Below are positions 58,801 through 64,000 of a DNA stretch of 64,000 nt, piece after piece (the stretch's first letter is position 1; each line of letters starts with the position of its first letter). Source of the stretch: Desmodus rotundus (Eukaryota; Chordata; Mammalia; Chiroptera; Phyllostomidae); the NCBI RefSeq assembly GCF_022682495.2, contig NC_071391.1, forward strand, positions 15,661,680 through 15,725,679, read 5' to 3'. The notes beneath the pieces were generated by a model. It was not told the DNA's origin, did not search any database, and saw nothing but the letters and a program-made list of their open reading frames with translations. The position numbers were made by a program, and so were the translations under genes.

Positions 58801-59842
58801 CAGGTTCACTCCAATTTAGGCAGTGAGATAAAGGGGTTTAGTGCAGGGAAGTTTCTCTGAACTACACACCCTGTTTCTTCCTAGTAATGTCTCAGAGGGT
58901 GTTGGACAGCTTTTCAAAGCCCTTTTCCTTACCTTAAAATCCGGTGAATCTTTTTCATAACAACGTACAATACTTCCACATCTAAGAAAACCACTGGTTT
59001 TTGGCGATTAAGAGCAAGGTAGCTGAGGTGTAACAAAAGGGAGTAGTAGACTTAGATTAAAAAGAAAATAGAGGGCTGAGTACCAGTTGTACCGCTCAGT
59101 CTTTACGTGACCTTAGGAAAGAGCACCTAGTTCTCTAAGCCCTGCCTTCGGCTGGGGTGGTACCTCCCCCAAAAGGGACAAAAAATGGTCTGGGGTAGGG
59201 ATATGAGATCGTACTCTTTCCATGCGCCAAGCACAGGTATACATACCTAAATGAGGCGTACAGTGTATCTCATTAGGTGTACCTGCATACCTCATTTAAA
59301 GTTTCACGGGGAAAGATTAGGGGAAAAACAAGTCGTAAAAGGCTCCTGGGGAGGAGCGGGTGACAAGTAACAAAATGCTGAGAACCACTTTTCTAAGCCT
59401 TCGTTTCTCACCTGTAAATAAGGGTCAGCATCCTCTACCTTAAAGGGTTATTGTGCTACAACTATAAATATATACAGAGAATGAGACACTGGAAATAAAG
59501 CAGGCGGGGAAAACAAGCAAAAGCAGAATAGCCATTAAAATATAATGAAAAACACAAAGATTCAAGTATAATAGATGAATATCATCTAATAATCAATTAT
59601 ATTAATAAGACAATATTCGTCTCACTAGCCATTTTACCGACGGAACACCAAACCTCTGAAAAGAAAACATACGATCATAGTAGAAGCCAAACAATAATGC
59701 AAGAAGAATCTATACATGTGGCAAAGATACGAACCTAAAACGCCAATATTAAGACCCGCCAAGCTTGTTTTAATTTTTTCATAAATATCTTCGGATACAA
59801 AGTCAACAGCAATGGTCTTTGTTTCCACCTTGAATTTCTCTC
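11873..59842 (-). CDS. HSD17B12: HSD17B12, very-long-chain 3-oxoacyl-CoA reductase (exons 4-11, 5' part outside window)
   Basis: Eight minus-strand exons (59842-59735, 47144-47080, 46195-46151, 29742-29708, 23055-22974, 21392-21327, 12386-12237, 11977-11873) join in frame without a stop and give 217 residues matching E96 to N312 of the family. HSD17B12 is an ER-membrane short-chain dehydrogenase/reductase. It reduces 3-ketoacyl-CoA with NADPH in the second step of very-long-chain fatty acid elongation and can also reduce estrone. Visible landmarks are the NNVG structural motif, Asn161 (VNILSVCK), Ser189 (NISS), Tyr202 and Lys206 (YSATK), and a C-terminal KxKxx dilysine ER-retrieval signal (KKAKKN). 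All introns have AG acceptors and GT donors and matching phases, so this is the native gene and not a retrocopy. The Rossmann TGxxxGIG segment is in exons beyond the right edge. Residue numbers assume colinearity with the human protein. Confidence 0.96.
11978..12236 (-). other. HSD17B12 intron 10 (259 bp)
   Basis: Short intron with donor GTAGGT and acceptor TTTTCCTAG on the gene strand. No repeat recognised. Confidence 0.9.
12237..12386 (-). CDS. HSD17B12: HSD17B12 exon 10
   Basis: This 150-nt phase-0 exon encodes 50 residues (229-278), starting [16 protein letters not shown] and ending [10 protein letters not shown]. It covers the substrate-binding region of the SDR after the core fold. The acceptor is TTTCCAG and the donor is TTG|GTAGGT. 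The last residue is Leu where human has Met. The ORF stays open on both sides of the exon, so the ends were set from splice sites and family alignment rather than from stops. Confidence 0.95.
12925..13010 (-). mobile_element. L1 3' end fragment, antisense
   Basis: TTTATTGGGGTAACACTGATTAATAACATTATGTAAATTTCAGGTGTG is the reverse complement of an L1 3' UTR. The first motif (GGGGTAACACT.ATTAAT) occurs twice, at 12931 and 12961, a short tandem duplication. Confidence 0.6.
14152..14391 (+). mobile_element. VES SINE with 13-bp target-site duplication
   Basis: Diverged full copy (CCCTGACCAGCGTGGCTCAG head, GGTTTGATTCCTAGTC B box, terminal CCTCGGGTGAGGATT). It is flanked by TTTTGAGCTTCTC at 14139-14151 and 14392-14404. 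It is in antisense orientation to HSD17B12. Confidence 0.92.
14990..15110. repeat. L2 tail relic
   Basis: TAGAATGTAAGCTCTATGAAG and the CAGCACCTCCAACACAG phrase match the common L2 end consensus. Confidence 0.5.
16265..16640 (+). mobile_element. Old L1 3' UTR
   Basis: Ends with GTACCGTTCTTATTCTTGCAAGTTTTCTGTAGGCTGAAGTTATTTCCAAATAAA, the classic old L1 3' end. Upstream, CACTGAAGTATTTGGAGGTA also fits. Confidence 0.6.
19205..19380 (+). repeat. MIR SINE relic
   Basis: GGCAAGTGGCTTAACCTCCCTAAACCTCAATTTCC followed by GTATATGAAGTGCTTAGTACTGTGCCTG matches the MIR consensus order. Confidence 0.75.
19690..20890 (+). mobile_element. L1 ORF2 C-terminal region and 3' UTR (1.2 kb)
   Basis: Contains the L1 landmarks AATGGTCAATAAGCACTTGAAAAG, GGGATATGCAAATCAAA, TGGGAGCACCCCAAATGTCCA and TATGCTAAGTGAAAAAAGCCAG. 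The 3' UTR then carries TGCACAGCAATGGGAAAGTAC. ORF2 is broken by stops, so this is an older copy. Confidence 0.85.
21327..21392 (-). CDS. HSD17B12: HSD17B12 exon 9
   Basis: This 66-nt phase-0 exon encodes 22 residues from AFVDFFSQC to NGIFVQ (207-228). It is the helix after the catalytic YxxxK and the following strand. The acceptor is CCCAG after a pyrimidine-rich run and the donor is CAG|GTGAGT. The sequence is highly conserved (HEEYKS) and free of stops. Confidence 0.95.
21393..22973 (-). other. HSD17B12 intron 8 (1.6 kb)
   Basis: Apparently unique; no transposon recognised. Short simple runs only, including (CA)n-like at about 21418-21430 just upstream (gene sense) of exon 9. Confidence 0.85.
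22974..23055 (-). CDS. HSD17B12: HSD17B12 exon 8 (active site)
   Basis: One base completes the Arg codon, then 27 codons run from [10 protein letters not shown] to LLTIYSATK (residues 180-206). It carries the catalytic Ser189 and the Tyr202-xxx-Lys206 pair, with the standard 13-residue spacing between Ser and Tyr. The residue after Ser189 is Phe (TTC), where the human and mouse proteins, as I recall them, have Gly and Ala. Phe also replaces Leu at position 194. The acceptor is CCTTAG and the donor GTGAACAAGG is moderate (+5 is A). Confidence 0.96.
24440..24610 (-). mobile_element. L1 3' end fragment, antisense
   Basis: TTAGCTTCAGGTGTACAGCACAGTGG...GGTTATTACAATATTATT resembles the reverse complement of an old L1 3' UTR. 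Confidence 0.5.
24800..24952 (+). mobile_element. Old L1 3' end fragment
   Basis: GTGATGATGGCTAGGACC...TGTGCACTTTATAAACGAGTGGATTTTATGGTATGTGAAATGTATCTCAATAAA is a standard old L1 3' end. Confidence 0.65.
28700..28845 (+). repeat. MIR SINE relic
   Basis: CAGTTTCCTCATCTGCACCATGATGG and ACACCTGGCACACAGTACGTGCTTGATAAACATTGG match MIR. Confidence 0.75.
29708..29742 (-). CDS. HSD17B12: HSD17B12 exon 7 (35-nt small exon)
   Basis: This very small exon encodes [11 protein letters not shown] and the first two bases of an Arg codon completed in exon 8, giving MVKRSKG. It is flanked by a TTTTGCAG acceptor and a GTGAGTCAC donor. Its phase (2) fits exon 8 exactly. The peptide matches the helix that precedes the catalytic strand in HSD17B12. 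Confidence 0.94.
30662..31592 (-). mobile_element. L1 with 5' inversion (twin priming), SINE-interrupted
   Basis: 30662-31255 reads antisense to L1: a T-rich start, AAATTGAGGTAACATTAG, ACCACCAAAAGTCTAG, then the GTGAAATCATATAG and TTATTTCACTTAGCATAAT ORF2 end. At about 31256 the orientation flips and a more 5' ORF2 segment follows in sense (GACAAGAAATAGCAAGTGTT, CACTGCTGATGGGATTGTAAATTGG). This is the layout left by twin priming of a minus-strand L1. Confidence 0.75.
30789..31000 (-). mobile_element. VES SINE, antisense, 16-bp target-site duplication
   Basis: Reverse complement of VES (T-rich start, GAGAGAAACACCAATGTGTGG, GAATCGAACCAGCGACCC, CACTGAGCCACACCAGC). It is inserted inside the L1 at 30.66 kb. 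CAAAAGTCTAGTTTCT is repeated at 30773-30788 and 31001-31016. Confidence 0.95.
31593..32855. other. Intron 6 segment, nothing recognised
   Basis: Several ORFs of 60-94 codons overlap on both strands around 31.7-32.2 kb but none has family features, splice context or start context. Confidence 0.5.
32855..33010 (+). repeat. MIR SINE relic
   Basis: CCACTTACTGGCAGTGTGACC is the MIR core-proximal phrase; the 3' part is decayed. Confidence 0.6.
33110..33280 (+). mobile_element. Old L1 3' end fragment
   Basis: GGATTGTGGTGATGACCGCACAACTCCG...CAACTGTACACCTAAAATAAATGAGTTTTATGG ends in CTCAATAAAGCTG and an A-run, the typical L1M 3' UTR end. Confidence 0.7.
34113..34836 (+). mobile_element. 5'-truncated young L1 with 15-bp target-site duplication
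   Basis: Starts in the ORF2 C-terminal part. The reading frame is open for a stretch ([33 protein letters not shown]) up to a stop at 34377-34379. A G-rich 3' UTR, CAACTGTAATTGAATAACAATAAAA and poly-A follow. AAAAAGTTCTCACCA is repeated exactly at 34098-34112 and 34837-34851, and the target T|AAAA fits L1 endonuclease. Low decay suggests a recent insertion, antisense to HSD17B12. Confidence 0.93.
35409..35628 (-). mobile_element. U6 snRNA/L1 chimeric retrocopy with 11-bp target-site duplication
   Basis: On the minus strand a nearly complete U6 snRNA copy (35628-35527) is joined at its T-run directly to an L1 3' UTR fragment in the same orientation (35526-35409). The L1 part starts GATGTTATCTGAACTTATTG and ends TATCTAATAAAA. 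CAAAATGTATT flanks the whole unit at 35398-35408 and 35629-35639, so both parts were inserted together. This is the signature of template switching by L1 reverse transcriptase from L1 RNA to U6. Confidence 0.9.
35527..35628 (-). pseudogene. U6 snRNA pseudogene (part of chimera)
   Basis: The 5' end GTGCTCGC starts exactly at the duplication. It is followed by GGCAGCA, GATACAGAGATTAGC, TGGCCCTGCGCAAGAATGACA and a terminal T-run, in U6 order. Relative to U6 it has substitutions and small deletions (GAGAAGATTAGC is shortened). No U6 promoter (TATA or PSE) is expected upstream of a retrocopy and none is apparent, so it is not a functional gene. Confidence 0.93.
36685..36856. mobile_element. Fold-back (MITE-like) element, family unassigned
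   Basis: The two ends are inverted copies: GTAC...ATGTTTTGCCGTGTGTAACGTGCAC at the left pairs with GTGTGCATTACAGATGGCAAAATACGGTAC at the right. An inner pair (TGCGTATTATACACGGG / CCCATGTATAATGCGCA) extends the symmetry, so almost the whole 170 bp can fold. No convincing target-site duplication or coding capacity. Confidence 0.6.
37125..41400. other. Intron 6 segment, mostly unique
   Basis: No young repeat or gene recognised. A phrase near 39.86-39.93 kb (AAAAGCATTCATTGTATACCCGCC...TGAGGCCTGGGCTAGGCA) resembles a common ancient mammalian repeat that I cannot name with confidence. Confidence 0.45.
41500..42170 (+). repeat. Possible solo LTR or other retroelement end
   Basis: The 3' part has an AATAAAAGACCTCTTTCC poly-A signal region, a U5-like stretch and a final CTCTCCTCGGTAACA, as in many retroviral LTRs. 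I could not fix the 5' TG end or a target duplication, and no retroviral coding sequence is seen. Confidence 0.35.
43150..43400. repeat. L2 LINE relic
   Basis: CTTTCTAAACTGTGGATCAGGTCACACC...CGTACGGCTCTCC fits the L2 3' region consensus (ATCATGTCAC...AATGGCTTCCC), heavily decayed. Confidence 0.45.
44590..44765 (-). repeat. MIR SINE relic, antisense
   Basis: CACCTTGTTTAATTTCCAAAACAGCTCTGTGAGG...CCTCATTTACAGGCTGAAGCAGAG...CTGCTCAAGGTCGTACAACTAGTAA is the MIR reverse complement. Confidence 0.8.
46151..46195 (-). CDS. HSD17B12: HSD17B12 exon 6
   Basis: This 45-nt phase-0 exon encodes [15 protein letters not shown] (residues 153-167). The Asn of VNIL is the Asn of the SDR catalytic tetrad. The acceptor is CAG after an A/T-rich tract and the donor is GTAAGC. 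The exon lies only 884 bp from exon 5 but 16.4 kb from exon 7. Confidence 0.94.
46196..47079 (-). other. HSD17B12 intron 5 (884 bp)
   Basis: Contains an antisense MIR (46.85-47.03) next to the exon 5 donor and a TATATATACACACACACACA run at 46800-46820. Confidence 0.9.
46850..47030 (-). repeat. MIR SINE relic, antisense
   Basis: CCCTGTGAAGCC...GCAAGGGAACGGAAAC...GTGGCAAGTAGCAGAGCCAGGGTGTGAA...GCCGTTATACCGCACC matches the MIR reverse complement. Confidence 0.8.
47080..47144 (-). CDS. HSD17B12: HSD17B12 exon 5
   Basis: This 65-nt exon starts with the last two bases of a split Val codon and encodes [25 protein letters not shown] is the NNAG-type motif of SDR enzymes that stabilises the central beta-sheet and sits next to the nicotinamide. 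Acceptor TTTCAG and donor GTGAGT are both strong. The family has VGMSYEYPEYF here, so [11 protein letters not shown] is a mild variant. Confidence 0.95.
47260..47480. repeat. L2 LINE relic
   Basis: GTTCAAATGCCTCCTCTGCCACTAAGCC and the later CTCTGTCTCTGTAATAGTTATTTG region fit the L2 3' consensus. Confidence 0.5.
47505..47640 (+). repeat. MIR SINE relic
   Basis: GTGACTTGGGTAAGTCACAT followed by CTTCACTTCTAAAATGAGAG has the MIR core order. Confidence 0.6.
48125..48310 (-). repeat. MIR SINE relic, antisense
   Basis: TTTTGCATGTGAGGAAACCGAAGTTCACAG...AACTCACCCAAGGTCACAGAG...GGCTGGGCTCTTAACCACTAC is a clear MIR reverse complement. Confidence 0.85.
49000..49208 (-). mobile_element. VES SINE, antisense, 17-bp target-site duplication
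   Basis: Reverse complement of VES (TTTATTTATTTTTAGACAGAGG, GGGAATCGAACTGGCTACCC, CACTGAGCCACACCAGCCAG). TAAACAAAATATTCTTT is duplicated exactly at 48983-48999 and 49209-49225. It lies in the sense orientation of HSD17B12. Confidence 0.96.
49817..49850. repeat. (CA)17 microsatellite
   Basis: Uninterrupted CA dinucleotides, (TG)n on the gene strand, in intron 4. Confidence 0.99.
49947..50215. mobile_element. Non-autonomous hAT-type DNA transposon (269-bp MITE)
   Basis: The ends are inverted: CAGCGATTTTCAAC at the left and, read from the right on the other strand, CAGCGATTTTTCAAGC. Subterminal GGCACAC/TGTGCCA repeats also face each other. The flanks TCCTATAG (49939-49946) and TCTTATAG (50216-50223) are an 8-bp duplication with one difference, the size expected for hAT. 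An A19 run (50043-50061) lies inside. No transposase coding. Confidence 0.85.
51880..51893. repeat. G14 homopolymer
   Basis: Fourteen G (poly-C on the gene strand), preceded by GCGGT. The run may be unstable and its length uncertain in assembly. Confidence 0.9.
53330..53490 (+). repeat. MIR SINE relic
   Basis: TTCTTGTCTGTAAAATAGGC...TTCATAGGATTGTTGAGGATTAAATGAG...GGTGCCCGGCATATT is an unmistakable MIR 3' half. Confidence 0.88.
53740..54240. repeat. L2 LINE relic (500 bp)
   Basis: L2 phrases in order: CTTAAAACTCTACAATG, TAAAGTCCAGACG, GATCGGGCCCTGC, CACACTCCAGCCACTTCC, CTACCTAGAAATGCTTCCC, TTCAGGTCTCAACTTC, GAAAGCAGAAACAATATCAG. Confidence 0.8.
54260..54940 (+). repeat. Ancient LTR-type repeat, family unassigned
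   Basis: Contains a chain of phrases I associate with an old mammalian LTR: CTGTAAAAAGGTCCAGC, CAGTTTGTCAGAAGTGCAGGTGGCCTGGGG, CCCCAAACTTGCAGCTAGCAGCTGAAG and GGGACTGTGCCCCGAACCC. Boundaries and duplication not resolved. Confidence 0.45.
59040..59490 (+). repeat. MIR relics around an unassigned 230-bp segment
   Basis: MIR-like pieces at 59040-59150 (TACCGCTCAGTCTTTACGTGACC, CTAGTTCTCTAAGCCC) and 59390-59490 (CTAAGCCTTCGTTTCTCACCTGTAAATAAGG) flank a segment with an inverted repeat. Either one MIR was split by an insertion or two MIRs lie close together. Confidence 0.5.
59735..59842 (-). CDS. HSD17B12: HSD17B12 exon 4
   Basis: The acceptor (a T-rich tract then CCCTAG) is followed by two bases of a split codon and 35 codons beginning [14 protein letters not shown] and ending LNIGVL, then one base of a split Val codon. 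This part of the SDR fold covers the strand and helix after the cofactor-binding Rossmann motif; the Asp in AVDF is at the usual cofactor-adenine position. The donor reads G|GTTCGT, which is weaker than GTRAGT but keeps +5 G. The split codon needs one base from exon 3, which I could not place with certainty. Confidence 0.95.
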   Translation of the reverse strand, partial: ERNSRWKQRPLLLTLYPKIFMKKLKQAWRVLILAF

Positions 59843-60574
59843 CTAGGGAAAAAAACACAAGTGGAGAGAGAGGAAAAAATTAATACATGGCAATGAAGCA
59901 TTTGATGACATCATCCTTTCAAACTCTTTTTACCCCCAATTTGACATAAAATTTAGGGCAGGATAGTTGTAAGCGCTCAAGAGGCCATCTGAGAGAGGAG
60001 ACAGAGGCAACACAACAGGCCTGCAATAAACATTCCGGCGTTGTCACGAAGCTGGCTGAAGGTCCCTCAATCAGCTCTCCTTCCAGAAATCAATAATGAC
60101 TACCTCTGAGGTCCTTAGGGACGCATGATAAAACATGATTCATAGCACAACGTTATACACTCTTTATATATCACTGTTCTGTGATTTTAACGACAATCCA
60201 ATACTTCATCATCTCAGGAATATGCCTTTATGTTGTGAAATATTTTGAAGTGTGAAATATGAAAGCAAAAGTCCATCTTATTAAAATGAAAGCAAAATGA
60301 ATATGATCATACTGGAAATTAGGAGCTCGGTCAATATTAATAGTCACCACATTTAAAAATCCACGCAAAACTAACAGAGCTACAAAGTGACCCAGGAAAG
60401 ACTGCAGGGTTCTACTCTGCACAAGACCATTCAAGTCCAAACAGAACTCATGGAAATAACAGGCTGAAGGATGAGACCCCGGAGACACACAACTCATTGT
60501 GGTGTCTCTGAGGCGACGATAATGTCGATGTCTGCCCTCACTGGTAAGCACCTTTGAGAAGGTGGCACGGACTG

Positions 60575-60765
60575 TGAGGCCACCCAGACATGGGTACCAA
60601 CTTCATTTCCACACTTATTCACTAAGTGAAGTTGAGCCAGTCACATTACCCTCTTGGAGTGTCACATGTCCCATCTGAGCCTGCCACATCTCCATCCCTG
60701 TGAGGTCCAGCATCCCCTTGTGAAAATGAAGGTGATACAACCCAGCATGGCGCGAGGCTCAAGGG
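60575..60765 (+). repeat. MIR SINE relic
   Basis: CTTATTCACTAAGTGAAGTTGAGCCAGTCACATTACCC then CCCTTGTGAAAATGAAGGTGATAC follow MIR order. Confidence 0.55.
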
Positions 60766-61879
60766 TCATCTACAGGCACACGGGAGACAATCCGTAAATG
60801 TCAGTCTCCCCTTTCTGCACCTGACCCCACTCACATCACTCAGTGAAGGTCAGTGGGCTACGGACGCTTGCATTTGGAACTCGGCGAGAAATCGAAAGAA
60901 TGAATGTGAAAATCCAGCTTCCAGAAATAAAGTTTTCTCCATTCGCAGTCAATGGGGCTCATCACAGAGTAGGCAGCATTAATCCACAAAGGAGGTTTCC
61001 ACTCTTGATCCAAAAGGATTTATATTTAAAACTAAAGGTCTGGTTCATCAGAGGTGTGGTGTTGCGTTCGACTCAATGGAAAGTATTGACCCTGGGCAGG
61101 AATCAGTGGATAAACTAGAGAGGACACTAACTGACAGGGAAAACACCTTATCCGGTGTTAAAGGTATACCTCCCATTCCAGCAAAAGCGAGTTACTGTAT
61201 GTGTTCGTGTAACAGAGAGCCAGGCAGGTACACAGCAGCCAGTTCACAGCAGCCGGTCCAACCGGTCTTACTATAAACCCTTCGCAGAACTCACCACAAG
61301 TAAGTAAAGAACCCTGCCTTTGTAAGAGCCGCAAATTCATATGAGAAAAAATCAAGAGGCTGAGGCTTTTATTAAATGTAAAATTTATTCAAGGATAAAA
61401 TAAGACAAATTTGTCTCTTTATTTTGAGAAGAGCAAGGTATGTTGCCATACTGCACCATATCCTGACATTTAGGAGAATTTCTCTCTGGTAATAAAAGCC
61501 ACTTCACAACCCCTGGTTCAGATTTATTCTTTTAAATCTCACAGGATTTGGTGAATGCACTTACATTAGAGTCTGGTATAGATGTGCTGCTAAAAAAATC
61601 CAGAGACCCTTGGAAAGAATGTTATTTAATAAGAACCCGCAAGTAAGCCCTGTCTTTGTGTTCACATTAGGATAAGCAAGATGGCTTCTCATGCAAGTTT
61701 TCCAGGATAATTAAAATTTGAACTTCGCCTGGATTACCATGAATCATGTTCTAGTTCAGCCAACACTGTCGCTTTTCTCTTACCTTCACTGCCTCTACCG
61801 TGGGCTCTCTCTCTTTTTTACTGTAGGTCGGATCTAGTGCTTCCCCTCCTCACGAGCCTCCAACGGTTCCTTCTCCCTT

Positions 61880-62340
61880 ACAGCCCGAGCCAGAGTCTCG
61901 GGCAGCAACCTGATGTCTCTCTGACATCAACTTGAGGCCACCTGCGTACTCCCTCAGATGCTCCCCAGCTCTAGGCACAGGGGCCCCTAGCAGTTCTTTG
62001 AACACAGAATGTTCTCCAAACACACTCAGAGCTTCTGCTCTTCCTGTTCCCTCAGCTTGGAATGCTCTTCCGAATCCCTCGTCTCTGTTGGGTCTGCACG
62101 CAAACGTTACCTTCTCAGAGAAGCCTTCCCCGGCCACCCTCTAGAGTGCCAGCGCTGCTCCCCTCGAGACCTGCGCCCCCCTTCCCTGCTTTGTTTGATC
62201 CCGACACACCGACCCCCTCCACCACACTGTCTATTTTTGTAATGCACGTGTTTGTTGTCGACTATTCCCACCAGAAATAAGCTTTGTGAAGACAAGGACT
62301 TTGGCTGTTTTGTCCAGTTGTTCAACAGTGCCACAAAGGA
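61880..62340. repeat. L2 LINE relic
   Basis: CTTCCTGTTCCCTCAGCTTGGAATGCTCTTCC, CGTTACCTTCTCAGAGAAGCCTTCCCCGGCCACC and AAGCTTTGTGAAGACAAGGACTTTGGCTG match the L2 consensus end. Overlapping ORFs on both strands are frames of it. Confidence 0.8.
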
Positions 62341-64000
62341 CAATGTTTCACCCTCCTCTCTGATTTCCTTAGGCTGGCTCCCCTCCTGGTTTCAAGAGGG
62401 CCACTGCCATTTAAAGTGTCCCATGCAGAAGGCAATGTTCAGAGGTGGAAATGGGGTGTCCCTGTTAGATGCCCCTTCTACAGTGAGGAAGACTCCCCCA
62501 GAAGAATCCAGCAAGTTCCTCTCCCAGGATTATGGTGTGCACATTACTGACCAGGCCCATGGACAGGCTCTGAGGGTCCCGCAAACTGCCCCTACGGCCA
62601 CCACCACGTTGTGTGAGTCAGAAAGAGCAGCACAAACACAGAACAGGGCAAGAGTGGTCTCTCTGGCACAAGCAATCCAAAGAGGATGATGACAGGTGTT
62701 CTGAAGGGCTGAGGTAGGAGGTAGCTGGCTTCCCCAGGACCTGAGAAATAAGTTTAGGCATCCTCCCCCTCCCCGCAGCCTGTCGGCCCTCATCTGACCC
62801 TGCCAACAGTGGTCCAACCAGATGAGCAAGAATCCTCTACTTTGAAACAGCTGCACAAGGGTATATTAAGCACCTGGAACAGCAGTGAGTACCGTATACA
62901 TGTGATACAGCACAGACCCATACACATACCCATAATTTCCACCTTCACACCTCCCAAACCTGAGCTCTTCGCGAGGCACCAGTCCACGGCTCAGGAACAG
63001 CCCGGTGCCAGGGAAGAACCTTTCCAAAGCCTCTGGAGAGGTGCTTCCGAGTACACTGGCTGGCCCTTGCCCAGCACAAAGGCCCAGTGGATGCCAGCCT
63101 CTGTCACGCCTGTCCCCCAGGGCGGGAGCTGTGATAGTTAAGAGTCTATACCCTACAAGTGTGCAGGATAAAGACACATACACAAGTGAATTTGGAGGTT
63201 GCAATGGGAGGAAATGAGCCACTCATTTGTCCCTTTAAGAAACCTCTGGTTGCCCCAGCTACTGGAGTGACATCAGCCTCCGGGGTGTGCCTCTGGTTCA
63301 GAGTCCCCTGAAACAAGATCACGCCCATCCCAGGACATCCATATCCAGCGACTAATCAAGGTGGGAGGATAAAGCCATCAGACAGCTTGTACCTACCACA
63401 TTCTGATTCCAAAATTACAGTCTGTTCATTATACTACTTTTCTATTCTTTCATAATGCCCCAGGTTTAATTTTTCTAGCTTTAAGATAAGTTAATATTTC
63501 TGGCAACGCAAATCTCCACTATTATTACTCTTTTTCAAAAGTTTATTGGTTATCTATACTTGGATAGTCTCAATTTTTATTAGGGCTGCATGAAACATTT
63601 CAATTAAATTTTTGAAGAATGAAAATGTAGCATTCCCTCCAGGCTCTCCATTTATTCAATGTCTCACAGTAGAAATCTCGTGGTTATAAGTTCTTAAAGA
63701 AATTAAAGAACTAAAGAATTCCTTGTTAGGCTACTACACACCATTATGCAAAGATACTCAACGCTGCTGATTATTCCTACTGATTGAAACCATTCGGTAT
63801 TTGGAATTAAATGGGCTGGCGTCCCGCTACGTACAGTTGTGGCGAAATGTAATCATGGCCCCCTCCCATTTTTCTGGTCGAAATGGCTCTGAGATGGTCT
63901 TGGCCTGCTGCTCCCAGCCTAGTGACTAAAACCAAAAATTAAGAAGCAAAAAAACCCTTCAATAATTGACATAAGCTGTTCAAAGCAGTCAACTCACCAG

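Larger units (their letters stand above)
47145..59734 (-). other. HSD17B12 intron 4 (12.6 kb)
   Basis: Holds L2 (47.26), MIRs (47.5, 48.13, 53.33, 59.04), an antisense VES (49.0), a (CA)17 run, the hAT-type MITE (49.95), a G14 run (51.88), L2 (53.74) and an LTR-like repeat (54.26-54.94). The stretches 50.25-51.87, 51.9-53.3 and 55-59 kb show no clear gene or young transposon. Confidence 0.8.
59843..64000 (-). other. HSD17B12 intron 3 (partial)
   Basis: Contains a MIR (60.58-60.77), an L2 relic (61.88-62.34) and otherwise unassigned sequence. No minus-strand ORF between 59.9 and 63.9 kb resembles exon 3 (the segment before EKFKVE). Confidence 0.75.

Noticed and set aside
61850..62280. Overlapping ORFs of 70-95 codons on both strands
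   Set aside because: All fall in an L2 relic; GC-rich repeats give open frames by chance.

Overview
The window is mammalian nuclear DNA, most probably from a bat. Seven copies (one cut by the left edge) of a tRNA-derived SINE with the bat VES signature (starting CCCTGGCTGGTGTGGCTC, ending in a pyrimidine-rich tract and an A-rich tail) are present, together with LINE-1 pieces of several ages, MIR and L2 relics, a mariner fragment and a small hAT-type element. Only one gene can be supported: HSD17B12, very-long-chain 3-oxoacyl-CoA reductase, on the minus strand. Eight exons (numbered 4 to 11 by analogy with the human gene) are found from about 59.84 kb down to the stop codon at 11.87 kb. They join in frame to give residues 96-312 of the usual 312-residue protein, with the Asn-Ser-Tyr-Lys catalytic set and the C-terminal dilysine ER signal. 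Exons 1-3 and the promoter lie beyond the right edge.

Layout. 1-10.54 kb is intergenic DNA downstream of the gene and almost wholly repeat-derived: old L1, a 2-kb half-L1 (ORF1 without ORF2) with serial insertions at one target site, VES SINEs, a mariner remnant and L2. 10.54-11.98 kb is the 3' UTR and last coding exon. 11.98-59.84 kb alternates short exons with introns of 0.26 to 16.4 kb. 59.84-64.0 kb is intron 3, ending in a possible donor site at the very edge.

The introns hold the most interesting structures: a U6 snRNA/L1 chimeric retrocopy with an exact 11-bp target-site duplication, a young 5'-truncated L1 with a 15-bp duplication, an L1 with a 5' inversion interrupted by a SINE, a 269-bp hAT-type MITE with an 8-bp duplication, and a fold-back element of unassigned family. 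I saw no CpG island, no second protein-coding gene, no functional RNA gene and no CRISPR array. Repeat families were recognised by eye; boundaries without a target-site duplication are approximate to some tens of bases.
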